Below, one piece after another: positions 1 through 5,139 of a DNA stretch of 6,399 nt. The notes beneath the pieces were generated by a model that had not been told where the DNA came from, made no database searches, and saw nothing but the letters and a program-made list of their open reading frames with translations. Each line of letters begins with the position of its first letter. Position 1 is the stretch's first letter. The position numbers were made by a program, and so were the translations under genes. The stretch is from Oscillospiraceae bacterium (GTDB taxonomy: Bacteria; Bacillota; Clostridia; Oscillospirales; UBA929), in the NCBI GenBank assembly GCA_031289065.1, contig JAITQI010000157.1, forward strand, positions 1 through 6,399, in the 5' to 3' direction.

Positions 1-191
1 GGCTGGAACAGGAACTCGCGGCCTGGGGGGACGGACACCCCCGGGAACTGGCCGCCCATATCCTGGAGGCCGCCCAACGGGAAAAGGGCCGGGGGGACGA
101 CATGACCGCGCTGGCTGTACGGGTGGGCAGGCGAGAGGACAGGGGGCAGAAGGCAGAGGACAGAGGCGCGACGGCGGAGGGCGGGGGGTGA
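1..191 (+). CDS. spoIIE: SpoIIE-family PP2C serine/threonine phosphatase, C-terminal fragment
   Basis: This is the last 62 codons of a gene that begins before the window; the reading frame uses codons starting at base 3 and ends in TGA at 189-191. What is visible is an amphipathic helix (about residues 1-28 of the fragment) followed by the GDDMTALAVRV strand, which matches the final metal-binding Asp-Asp motif of PP2C-type phosphatases such as SpoIIE. In spore formers SpoIIE sits in the polar septum, dephosphorylates SpoIIAA and so activates sigma F in the forespore. The N-terminal membrane part cannot be seen, so a related RsbU-like phosphatase is possible. After the PP2C end there is an unusual hydrophilic tail made of degenerate 7-residue repeats (EDRGQKA, EDRGATA, EGGG). 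The gene converges on yvcK with only six bases between the stop codons. Confidence 0.65.
   Translation, partial: LEQELAAWGDGHPRELAAHILEAAQREKGRGDDMTALAVRVGRREDRGQKAEDRGATAEGGG
132..188 (+). repeat. Degenerate 21-bp tandem repeat encoding a 7-residue tail repeat
   Basis: The nonamer AGAGGACAG occurs at 134-142 and again at 155-163, exactly 21 bases apart, and a third decayed copy runs into the stop codon. In frame this gives EDRGQKA, EDRGATA, EGGG at the end of the SpoIIE-like protein. The stretch is purine-rich on the + strand. Its complement would be transcribed as a C/U-rich, G-poor RNA at the 3' end of the opposing yvcK message. Confidence 0.6.
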
Positions 192-197
192 TTCCCG

Positions 198-1283
198 TCA
201 GAGCAGTTCTCGGAGCCAGGAGAGGAGGAGGGTGTCGCCGTCCCCGGCGATGCCGGCGCGGGGGCGGTATTCCCCCAAGAGGGACAGCAGGGCGTAAGCC
301 AGCAGGCGGGGGTCGTGCCGGGCATATGTAGAGTGGTCGCAGATGAGGGGGCGTTCCACCAGGGCGACCCCCGCCCGGGCGAAGCGCTCTCTGTCCACCG
401 GCAGCGGCTCGGCCCGCTCCTGTTCGTACCGGAGCCGCAGCGTGTCCGGCACCGGCGCGTTGTTGGCCAGGCAGAGATCCGCCAAGCGCCCGTCCGAGTG
501 GCCGATCAACTCCCGCACATGGTCAAAGGCGGTATATCCCTCGGTCTCCCCTTCCTGGGTCATCACGTTGCACACATACACTTTCAGGGCGGGGGCGCTG
601 ACGATGGCCTCCACCACGCCGTCCACCAACAGGTTGGGGATGACCGAGGTGTACAAACTGCCCGGCCCGATGACAATCAGCTCGGCCTCCCGGATGGCGG
701 CCAGCGCGCCGGGCAGGGCCGCCGGATGTTCCGGACGCAGGCGCACCCGGCTGATGCGGCAGGTCTCCCGCTTTTTGTGGGCATAGATGCGGGACTCGCC
801 CAGCACGGCGGTTCCGTTTTCAAACAGGGCCTCCAAATGCACGTCGGCGGTGGTCACCGGAAGCACCCGGCCCGTGATGGCCAGCACCTCCCCCATGCGG
901 GACACCGCCTGGTCGAACCCGTCCGAAATCCCGGCCAGCGCGGCCAAAAACAGGTTGCCGAAGCTCTGCCCGCCCAGGCCGCTCCCGTCGGGGAACCGGT
1001 AACCCAACAGCCGCTGCAACGTGGGCTCGGCGTTGGCCAGGGCCAGGATACAGCTGCGGATGTCCCCCGGCGGGGGCATCCCCAAATCCTGGCGCAGCAC
1101 CCCCGAGCCACCGCCGTCGTCCGAAACGGCGACAATGGCCGTGATGTTTTCGGTGCATTCCTTCAGACCGCGCAGCATGGTGGACAGCCCCGTGCCCCCG
1201 CCCACCGCCACAACGCGGGGCCCCAAACGCCGGGCGGTAACCAGATCCGCAAGCCGGTTCGGTTGAAATCCGGATACATCCAT
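198..1283 (-). CDS. yvcK: YvcK/CofD-like gluconeogenesis and cell-wall regulatory factor
   Basis: YvcK proteins are cytoplasmic relatives of CofD (2-phospho-L-lactate transferase). Members bind UDP-sugars such as UDP-GlcNAc and are needed for growth on gluconeogenic carbon sources and for correct placement of peptidoglycan enzymes. Counting from the ATG at 1283 (361 aa, a little longer than typical because of about 20 extra N-terminal residues), the visible motifs are VGGGTGLSTMLRGLK (27-41), SDDGGGSG (54-61), PPPGDIRSC (70-78), GGQSFGNL (104-111) and IGPGSLYTSVIPN (205-217), then CNVMTQEGETEGY. An in-frame GTG lies 9 bases upstream at 1292, but it overlaps the ribosome binding site GGAAG, so the ATG is preferred. 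The gene is third in a probable murB-rapZ-yvcK operon. One oddity is a Gln (residue 106) where I recall His in the family GHxxGNL motif. whiA, usually the next gene, is absent. Confidence 0.93.
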   Translation of the reverse strand: MDVSGFQPNRLADLVTARRLGPRVVAVGGGTGLSTMLRGLKECTENITAIVAVSDDGGGSGVLRQDLGMPPPGDIRSCILALANAEPTLQRLLGYRFPDGSGLGGQSFGNLFLAALAGISDGFDQAVSRMGEVLAITGRVLPVTTADVHLEALFENGTAVLGESRIYAHKKRETCRISRVRLRPEHPAALPGALAAIREAELIVIGPGSLYTSVIPNLLVDGVVEAIVSAPALKVYVCNVMTQEGETEGYTAFDHVRELIGHSDGRLADLCLANNAPVPDTLRLRYEQERAEPLPVDRERFARAGVALVERPLICDHSTYARHDPRLLAYALLSLLGEYRPRAGIAGDGDTLLLSWLRELL

Positions 1284-1291
1284 ATTCGCCA

Positions 1292-1296
1292 CTTCC
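1292..1296 (-). promoter_or_regulatory. Ribosome binding site deciding the yvcK start
   Basis: GGAAG ends 8 bases before the ATG at 1283-1281, a normal spacing. The last G of this site is also the first base of an in-frame GTG (1292-1290). That GTG has no separate ribosome binding site at the right distance, so it is a poorer start. Confidence 0.6.
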
Positions 1297-1311
1297 AGAA
1301 ACCAGAAATCA

Positions 1312-1332
1312 GGGGCGGATGCCCTCCGCCCC
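1312..1332 (-). other. Hairpin between rapZ and yvcK
   Basis: On the minus strand GGGGCGGA and TCCGCCCC form a perfect 8-bp stem with the 5-base loop GGGCA. It is followed by TGATTTCTGG rather than a clean U-run, so it is not a convincing terminator. It sits 16 bases before the yvcK ribosome binding site and could act as a weak attenuator, a processing site or an mRNA stabiliser. That role is inference. Confidence 0.4.
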
Positions 1333-1397
1333 CGGAAAGAAGGGGAGACGCGAACGCTCTGTTTATCGCGGCCCCGCGTTTTTATCAGAGGGACCGC

Positions 1398-2255
1398 TCA
1401 CTTGCCCATGTCCCGGTGGGTCAGGGTGGCCTGATACCCCAAATCCACGACAAACCGATACAGCAGACGGCTGATCGCCACAGACCGCTGGCGGCCGCCG
1501 GTGCAGCCCACCGAAATGACCAGAGAGGTTTTGCCCTCGTCCACGTACTGGGGCAGCAAAAAGGCCACCATCCCGGTGAGCAGGTCGGCGAACTCCCGGG
1601 CCTGTTCAGTCTCCAGCACGAAGTCGCTCACCGCGGGGGTTTCCCCGGTCAGGTCCCGCAGGGCGGGCACGTAGAAGGGATTGGGCAAAAACCGCACGTC
1701 GAACACCAGGTCGGACTCCCGGGGCAGACCGTATTTGAACCCGAAGGAGTGGATGAGCACCGTCATGGGACGGATGTCCGGCGCGGCGGCGAACAGCGCC
1801 CGGAGGTGATCCCTGAGTTCGGTGGCCGACATGACCGAGGTGTCCACCGTGAAATCGGTGCGGCGGCGCATGGGCTCCAGCATCCGCTCCTCCCGGGCGA
1901 TGGTCTCCTCCAGGCTCTCCCCGTCCAGCGCCAGCGGGTGGCGGCGGCGGGTCTCCTTGTACCGCTGCACGATGATGGCGGCGGAGGCCTCCACAAAGAG
2001 GATTTGATAGTCGCAATTGAGCGCCCGCAGCGTATCCAGGGAGGAAAACAGGTCGTCAAAGGACTGCCCCGCCCGCACGTCGATGATCAGCGCCACCCGG
2101 TCATACTGCCCCTGGGAGGCCAGACACAGTTCGGCGAAGGGGGGAATGAGCTTGGGGGGCATGTTGTCCACGCAGTAGTACCCCATGTCCTCCAACAGGG
2201 CGGCCACCCGGCTCTTGCCCGCGCCGGACAGGCCGGACACAATGAGAAATTTCAT
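1398..2255 (-). CDS. rapZ: RapZ/YvcJ-family P-loop RNase adapter / nucleotide-binding protein
   Basis: The protein is 285 aa, the family's normal length. It starts MKFLIVSGLSGAGKS, with the Walker A motif GLSGAGKS at residues 8-15, then VDNMPP (29-34), DVRAG (59-63), a central IHSFGFKYGLP stretch, and the C-terminal signature GCTGGRQRSV (250-259) with HRD at 280-282. In E. coli RapZ binds the small RNA GlmZ and guides RNase E to it, controlling glucosamine-6-phosphate synthase. The Gram-positive homologue YvcJ binds and hydrolyses nucleotides and has been linked to competence, and its exact targets are less clear. A GTG at 2267 would add four residues, but it lies inside the ribosome binding site AAAGGTG. 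The ATG at 2255, 9 bases after that site, gives the usual family N-terminus. It sits 78 bases downstream of murB and 114 bases upstream of yvcK on the same strand, so co-transcription is likely. Confidence 0.95.
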   Translation of the reverse strand: MKFLIVSGLSGAGKSRVAALLEDMGYYCVDNMPPKLIPPFAELCLASQGQYDRVALIIDVRAGQSFDDLFSSLDTLRALNCDYQILFVEASAAIIVQRYKETRRRHPLALDGESLEETIAREERMLEPMRRRTDFTVDTSVMSATELRDHLRALFAAAPDIRPMTVLIHSFGFKYGLPRESDLVFDVRFLPNPFYVPALRDLTGETPAVSDFVLETEQAREFADLLTGMVAFLLPQYVDEGKTSLVISVGCTGGRQRSVAISRLLYRFVVDLGYQATLTHRDMGK

Positions 2256-2264
2256 TTGTGGATT

Positions 2265-2271
2265 CACCTTT
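2265..2271 (-). promoter_or_regulatory. Ribosome binding site deciding the rapZ start
   Basis: AAAGGTG lies 9 bases before the ATG at 2255-2253. The GTG inside it is in frame and would be picked by a longest-ORF rule, but the conserved family start MKFLIV matches the downstream ATG. Confidence 0.65.
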
Positions 2272-2333
2272 CTTTGGGCCCATCAGCGGTGAGCGGTTGG
2301 ATGTGAACGATCAGCGCGGGACGCCCGCCCGCC

Positions 2334-3242
2334 TCATGCCTGGCCCACGAACCGCACTTCGGGCTCCAGCGCCACGCCCTCCCGAGCGAGGACTGTCCGT
2401 TGGATGTGGTCGATGAGCCGCCGCACGTCGTCGCAGGTGGCCCCGCCCCGGTTGATGATGAACCCGGCGTGTTTTTCCGACACCTGGGCGCCGCCCACGG
2501 CAAACCCCTTGAGGCCGCAGCTTTGGATGAGCGGCCCGGCGAACCGGCCGGGGGGGCGCTTGAACACGCTGCCCGCGCTGGGGTACTCCAGCGGTTGGCT
2601 TTGGCGGCGGCGGCGGGCGTATTCGTCCATTTCGCCGCGAATTTCCACGGGGTCGCCCGGCGTCAGCAAAAACAGCGTGGACAGCGCCAACAGGTCGGGC
2701 TTCGCGGCAAAGGCACTGCGCCGGTATCCGAACTCGTGGGCCCCGCCTCGCAGCAGACTGGGCGCGCCCCACCGGTCGCAGCAGCGGGTCTCCACCGCCA
2801 CGTCCCTGATCTCCCCGCGGTAGGCCCCGGCGTTCATCACCACCGCGCCGCCCACCGTGCCCGGGATGCCATGGGCGAAGGCCAACCCGGCCAGGTGACA
2901 GTCCAGCGCCGTCCCGGCCAGTTGGGCCAGCGTCGCCCCGCTCTCGGCCCGAAGGCCTGTCTCCCCCACCCGCTCGATCCGGGACAGGTTGCCGGTCTTG
3001 ACGACAAGGCCCCGGATACCGGCGTCCGAAACCAGCAGGTTGGTGCCGTTGCCCATGAGAAATACCGGCGTCTCCCGCCGGGCGGCTATCGCCAGCAGGG
3101 CCGTCAGCTCCGCCTCGTTCCGGGGCCGGGCCAACAGGTCCGCCGGGCCGCCGATCCGGAACGAAGTGTGTTCCGCCATGGGCGCGTCCGTTAGAACCGG
3201 CATACCGAGGCCGTGTTCCTCTATGTCCCGCCGGGTGAGCAT
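2334..3242 (-). CDS. murB: UDP-N-acetylenolpyruvoylglucosamine reductase (MurB, type II)
   Basis: MurB reduces UDP-GlcNAc-enolpyruvate to UDP-MurNAc with NADPH and bound FAD, the second committed step of peptidoglycan precursor synthesis in the cytoplasm. The 302-aa length is normal for the shorter Gram-positive class. FAD and substrate motifs run in order: HTSFRIGGPAD (25-35), GNGTNLLV (64-71), GIPGTVGGAVVMNAGAY (125-141) and YRRS (173-176). PSAGSVFKRP (221-230) supplies the catalytic Ser225, followed by GGAQVSEKHAGFIIN (250-264) and LEPEVRF, where Glu295 is the expected acid. All key residues appear intact. The ATG at 3242 follows a strong AAGGAGG site 10 bases upstream. It is the first gene of the probable murB-rapZ-yvcK operon, a linkage common in Clostridia that joins wall precursor synthesis to amino-sugar control. 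Confidence 0.97.
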   Translation of the reverse strand: MLTRRDIEEHGLGMPVLTDAPMAEHTSFRIGGPADLLARPRNEAELTALLAIAARRETPVFLMGNGTNLLVSDAGIRGLVVKTGNLSRIERVGETGLRAESGATLAQLAGTALDCHLAGLAFAHGIPGTVGGAVVMNAGAYRGEIRDVAVETRCCDRWGAPSLLRGGAHEFGYRRSAFAAKPDLLALSTLFLLTPGDPVEIRGEMDEYARRRRQSQPLEYPSAGSVFKRPPGRFAGPLIQSCGLKGFAVGGAQVSEKHAGFIINRGGATCDDVRRLIDHIQRTVLAREGVALEPEVRFVGQA

Positions 3243-3285
3243 GGTGTTTCCCCCTCCTTGGCCGTTTGCCTGTGGGTACCGTATT

Positions 3286-3314
3286 AGTATACCAAATCGG
3301 CGAGGAGATTAGAA
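3286..3314 (-). promoter_or_regulatory. Probable sigma-A promoter with extended -10 for murB
   Basis: On the minus strand TATACT (3291-3286) is preceded by TGG, giving the extended -10 form TGnTATACT. A weak -35, TTCTAA (3314-3309), stands 17 bases upstream. Transcription would begin near 3279, giving a leader of about 37 bases with the AAGGAGG site. The extended -10 makes up for the poor -35. Confidence 0.6.
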
Positions 3315-3371
3315 GGGGGACGTTGGCTTTTTGGGCAAAAGAAAAGCGGACGGCGGCGGGGGCCCCTTCAT

Positions 3372-3413
3372 AAAAATGCACCCCGGAACGCGGCTGGGCC
3401 GCGTCCGGGGCGC
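3372..3413 (-). terminator. Rho-independent terminator of the deacetylase gene
   Basis: Reading the minus strand, CGC-CCCGG.. CGCGGC pairs with GCCGCG..CCGGGG TGC around the 3-base loop CCA. The stem has about 16 pairs, with one bulged T and two G-T pairs, and is followed by ATTTTTA. It lies 92 bases downstream of the deacetylase stop and upstream of the murB promoter, so it separates the two transcription units. Confidence 0.85.
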
Positions 3414-3417
3414 AAGT

Positions 3418-3485
3418 GGGAAAGGGAGGGAAGGAAGAAGGGAAGAGGAAAGAGAGAACCGAAAGAAGAAGCCTGAAGAAGGAAG
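3418..3485. repeat. Homopurine/homopyrimidine tract in the 3' UTR of the deacetylase gene
   Basis: On the + strand 63 of 68 bases are purines, including an unbroken 41-base purine run at 3418-3458. The five exceptions are CC at 3459-3460 and CCT at 3472-3474. In the deacetylase mRNA this is a C/U-rich, G-poor stretch between the stop codon and the terminator hairpin. No gene is supported in this stretch. Confidence 0.8.
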
Positions 3486-3505
3486 CGACGCGAAACGCGG
3501 TCACG

Positions 3506-4705
3506 TCACTTGGAGAAGTCAACCGGCAGGGTATCCGGGCGGGCCGGGTCAAAGACCTCCTGGGCGTCGTACAAGTCGAGGTATTGGCTGCGATGGGCCC
3601 GCAGGGTGGTGCCGTCGGGGTGGCGTCTGTCCATGAACACCGCCGGGATGGTCTTGTCGATGCGCACGTAGGACTCCTTGCCCACCGCGCAGAACATGCG
3701 GAAACCCTTGCCCAGCAGATAGTCCATCTTGGCGGCGTCTTTCTGGGGATCCGCGCCGTAGGGATAGAGCAGGACGGGGGTTGGGCCGATGAGGGGTTCG
3801 ACTTCCTCCTGCCAGCGGTCGGCGTCGTGTTGGAGGCGGCCCAGGCTGATGACCTTCAGGTCGGGATGCCCGAAGGTGTGGCTGGCGAAGTCCCAGCCGG
3901 TTTCCTTGAGCCGGGCGATGATCGGTTTCACCGCCTCGATCTCCGAAGCCCGGTTTTCCGATTCGCCGAAGGTGTGGTACCCCAGGATGCCCTCGTAGCC
4001 GGTCAGGCCGATGGTACCCTTGGCCCCGCGCCAGAAAAAGTCGGGGTGTTCTCTGACAAACGCGTCGAGGATGGTGACGATGTCCCGCTCCTGGGTGACG
4101 TGGGCGGTGCCGTCCGGGTCGATGGAATAGTCCCAAATCTCTCCGTCGTCGCCCAGAATGAGCTTATAGACGATGGCGCTCTCCCGCATGTACTGGTAGT
4201 AGTTCACGTCGTCGAAAGAGATGACCAGGGGTTTTTTGCCTTCGGGCAGCAGGAGGGGTTTGCGCACCATGCGGGCCGCGCCGTCCACCGTGGTCTCCTC
4301 GTAGACGTCGGTCAGGTGTACGAGAATGAAGCCCTTCTCGTAGATGCTTTGCAGCATTTTTTCATATTCGCCGGTGGTGACCATCCAGGCGTCCAAATCC
4401 TCGGCGTTCCAGCGGCCGAAGGCATATTCCGGGTCGTAGATGGCCGGGTGGAAGAAGAGGTGCTCCACTTGGCCGGTGAATTCCGCCAGCACCGGCGCCG
4501 GGGTGGGCTCGGGGGTGGGTTCCGGTGTAGGGGTTGGGCTCGGCGTGGGGGGCGGCGTCGGGAGGGGGTCCGTGGTGGGCGGCGTGGGGGACGCCTCCGC
4601 CTCGATGCCGGGCGTTAGCACGCCGCACCCGGCCAACAAAAGCGCGCACACGGTCACCAAGGCCGCTACGCAACAGAAGGACCGTCCCCTCTGGAAAACG
4701 CGCAT
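3506..4705 (-). CDS. Secreted lipoprotein with NodB-type polysaccharide deacetylase domain
   Basis: This 399-aa protein starts with a charged N-terminus (RVFQRGR) and a hydrophobic stretch ending in the lipobox LLAGC, with Cys27 as the lipid anchor. A Pro/Thr-rich linker (about 40-71) holds the rest away from the membrane. The catalytic part carries NodB motifs: ISFDD (162-166; Asp165 likely base, Asp166 metal ligand), SHTFGH (275-280; His276 and His280 metal ligands) and LLYPYGAD (312-319) in the place of RxxPYG. About 110 residues separate motifs 1 and 2, more than in small chitin-deacetylase-like enzymes, so this is a long-insert subfamily. The likely substrate is an N- or O-acetylated wall or spore polymer, which the sequence alone does not decide. 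ATG at 4705 is chosen because AGGAG stands 8 bases upstream; the GTG at 4714 overlaps that site. The gene is monocistronic and divergent from the spore-coat-like genes. Confidence 0.88.
   Translation of the reverse strand: MRVFQRGRSFCCVAALVTVCALLLAGCGVLTPGIEAEASPTPPTTDPLPTPPPTPSPTPTPEPTPEPTPAPVLAEFTGQVEHLFFHPAIYDPEYAFGRWNAEDLDAWMVTTGEYEKMLQSIYEKGFILVHLTDVYEETTVDGAARMVRKPLLLPEGKKPLVISFDDVNYYQYMRESAIVYKLILGDDGEIWDYSIDPDGTAHVTQERDIVTILDAFVREHPDFFWRGAKGTIGLTGYEGILGYHTFGESENRASEIEAVKPIIARLKETGWDFASHTFGHPDLKVISLGRLQHDADRWQEEVEPLIGPTPVLLYPYGADPQKDAAKMDYLLGKGFRMFCAVGKESYVRIDKTIPAVFMDRRHPDGTTLRAHRSQYLDLYDAQEVFDPARPDTLPVDFSK
4500..4519 (+). other. G-quadruplex-type motif in the template strand of the linker coding region
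   Basis: Four G-runs (GGGG, GGG, GGGGG, GGG) separated by loops of 1, 3 and 1 bases fit a canonical G3+N1-7 quadruplex rule, and more G-runs continue to about 4590. The cause is the Pro/Thr-rich linker codons of the minus-strand deacetylase gene, whose template strand is the + strand. Confidence 0.55.
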
Positions 4706-4713
4706 TCTCGCCA

Positions 4714-4718
4714 CTCCT
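4714..4718 (-). promoter_or_regulatory. Ribosome binding site deciding the deacetylase start
   Basis: AGGAG is followed after 8 bases by ATG at 4705-4703. The in-frame GTG at 4714 shares its first base with this site and so is unlikely to be the start. Confidence 0.65.
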
Positions 4719-4747
4719 ATCTTGTCATTATCTGTCGGATTTTATTC

Positions 4748-4775
4748 TATATTATGCCCCTGCCGCCGAAAATTC
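4748..4775 (-). promoter_or_regulatory. Candidate sporulation (mother-cell sigma) promoter for the deacetylase
   Basis: The minus strand has CATAATATA (4756-4748), an exact fit to the CATAnnnTA -10 of sigma K and to CATAnnnT of sigma E. GAATTTT (4775-4769) matches 6 of 7 of the sigma-E -35 KMATATT, but the 12-base gap is shorter than normal. The same AT-rich patch also offers sigma-A-like hexamers (TTGAAT, TAGAAT), so the sigma factor is uncertain. Confidence 0.35.
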
Positions 4776-4798
4776 AACATCAAAGCTGAAACATTTTG

Positions 4799-4814
4799 GT
4801 GACAAATTTGTTAC
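4799..4814. promoter_or_regulatory. Near-perfect 16-bp palindrome, possible operator
   Basis: GTGACAAATTTGTTAC is a 16-bp dyad with a single mismatched pair; its inner ten bases, ACAAATTTGT, are perfect. It lies between the two divergent promoter candidates, about 23 bp upstream of the deacetylase -35 and 34 bp upstream of the coat-gene -35. It could bind a dimeric regulator controlling either side. The regulator is unknown. Confidence 0.45.
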
Positions 4815-4848
4815 ACCTTTCCAGTGGCGGAGAAAACCGAAACGGAGA

Positions 4849-4878
4849 GGAATATTTCCCCGGCCAAGAGGCAAACTA
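4849..4878 (+). promoter_or_regulatory. Candidate sigma-G (forespore) promoter for the spore-coat-like pair
   Basis: GGAATA (4849-4854) and CAAACTA (4872-4878) are separated by 17 bases. The Bacillus sigma-G consensus is about TGAATA-N17/18-CATACTA, so one base differs in each box. No good sigma-A pair was found in front of these genes. Transcription would start near 4885, leaving a leader of about 52 bases. Confidence 0.5.
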
Positions 4879-4893
4879 CTCGTGAAATACGGC

Positions 4894-4917
4894 GGCGCAT
4901 CCGGAGAAGGACGCGCC
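4894..4917 (+). other. Leader hairpin before the first coat-like gene
   Basis: GGCGC pairs with GCGCC, and after an A-C mismatch TCC pairs with GGA around the loop GGAGAA. The hairpin ends 5 bases before the AAGGAGG site at 4923-4929 and leaves it free. It could protect the 5' end or tune translation; it is too small to be a known riboswitch. Confidence 0.35.
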
Positions 4918-4936
4918 CGCACAAGGAGGAACGAGC

Positions 4937-5122
4937 ATGGCCAATCTCACCACCAAAGAGCTGACCGCGCTGGAGGATCAACTGGGCGTCGAACAGGTTC
5001 TCATCAAAAAGTACCGCACCATGGCCGGGCAATGCGCCGACGCCGGGCTGAAAAACCGCCTGGAGAGCATCGCCGGCCGCCATCAGCAGCACTACGACAC
5101 GCTGATCAACCACTTGAAGTGA
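4937..5122 (+). CDS. Small two-helix protein, spore-coat-like, function unknown
   Basis: This 61-aa protein follows a textbook AAGGAGG site 7 bases before its ATG, so it is almost certainly translated. The sequence predicts two amphipathic helices: about 7-33 (rich in Leu, Glu, Lys, ending in YRTMAGQC) and about 36-60 (LKNRLESIAGRHQQHYDTLINHL). There is no signal peptide or membrane segment. The pattern Y-x3-A-x2-C-x4-L-K/R-x2-L/F-x2-I is also found in the CotF-family protein encoded 17 bases downstream, which suggests that both descend from one ferritin-like helical hairpin. Similar short proteins beside coat F genes are, as far as I recall, common in Clostridia. Co-transcription with the next gene and the sigma-G-like promoter point to a role in the spore. 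His49 and His52 (HQQH) could bind metal, but a complete site is not visible. Confidence 0.85.
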   Translation: MANLTTKELTALEDQLGVEQVLIKKYRTMAGQCADAGLKNRLESIAGRHQQHYDTLINHLK

Positions 5123-5139
5123 CAGGGAGGAAAACCACT

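Noticed and set aside
315..2306. 663-codon open frame on the + strand across yvcK and rapZ
   Set aside because: It is antisense to two clearly conserved genes, has no recognisable domain and is rich in His, Gln, Gly and Pro, typical of a shadow frame in GC-rich DNA.
2316..2328. Hairpin between murB and rapZ as a terminator
   Set aside because: The stem is only 5 bp with a 3-base loop and no U-run, so it should not separate the two genes.
2311..3552. 413-codon minus-strand frame overlapping murB
   Set aside because: It is out of frame with murB, whose catalytic motifs are intact, and it runs through the terminator of the neighbouring gene.
3416..4618. 400-codon open frame on the + strand opposite the deacetylase
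   Set aside because: It mirrors the codon structure of the real minus-strand gene, begins inside the purine tract and has no family features.
4849..4859. GGAATATTTCC dyad as an operator
   Set aside because: A 4-bp half-site is too short to stand out, and its left half is better explained as the sigma-G-like -35.
4885..4936. Possible riboswitch in the coat-gene leader
   Set aside because: The leader has a single small hairpin, no known aptamer core and no alternative terminator or sequestered ribosome binding site.
4811..5113. 100-codon minus-strand frame opposite the 61-aa gene
   Set aside because: It is antisense to a gene with a strong ribosome binding site and coat-operon context, and has no plausible start signal.
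4534..5139. In-frame upstream extension of the CotF-family gene
   Set aside because: The extension crosses the deacetylase 5' end and the 61-aa gene in another frame; the ATG at 5140 has a good ribosome binding site and gives the family's normal length.
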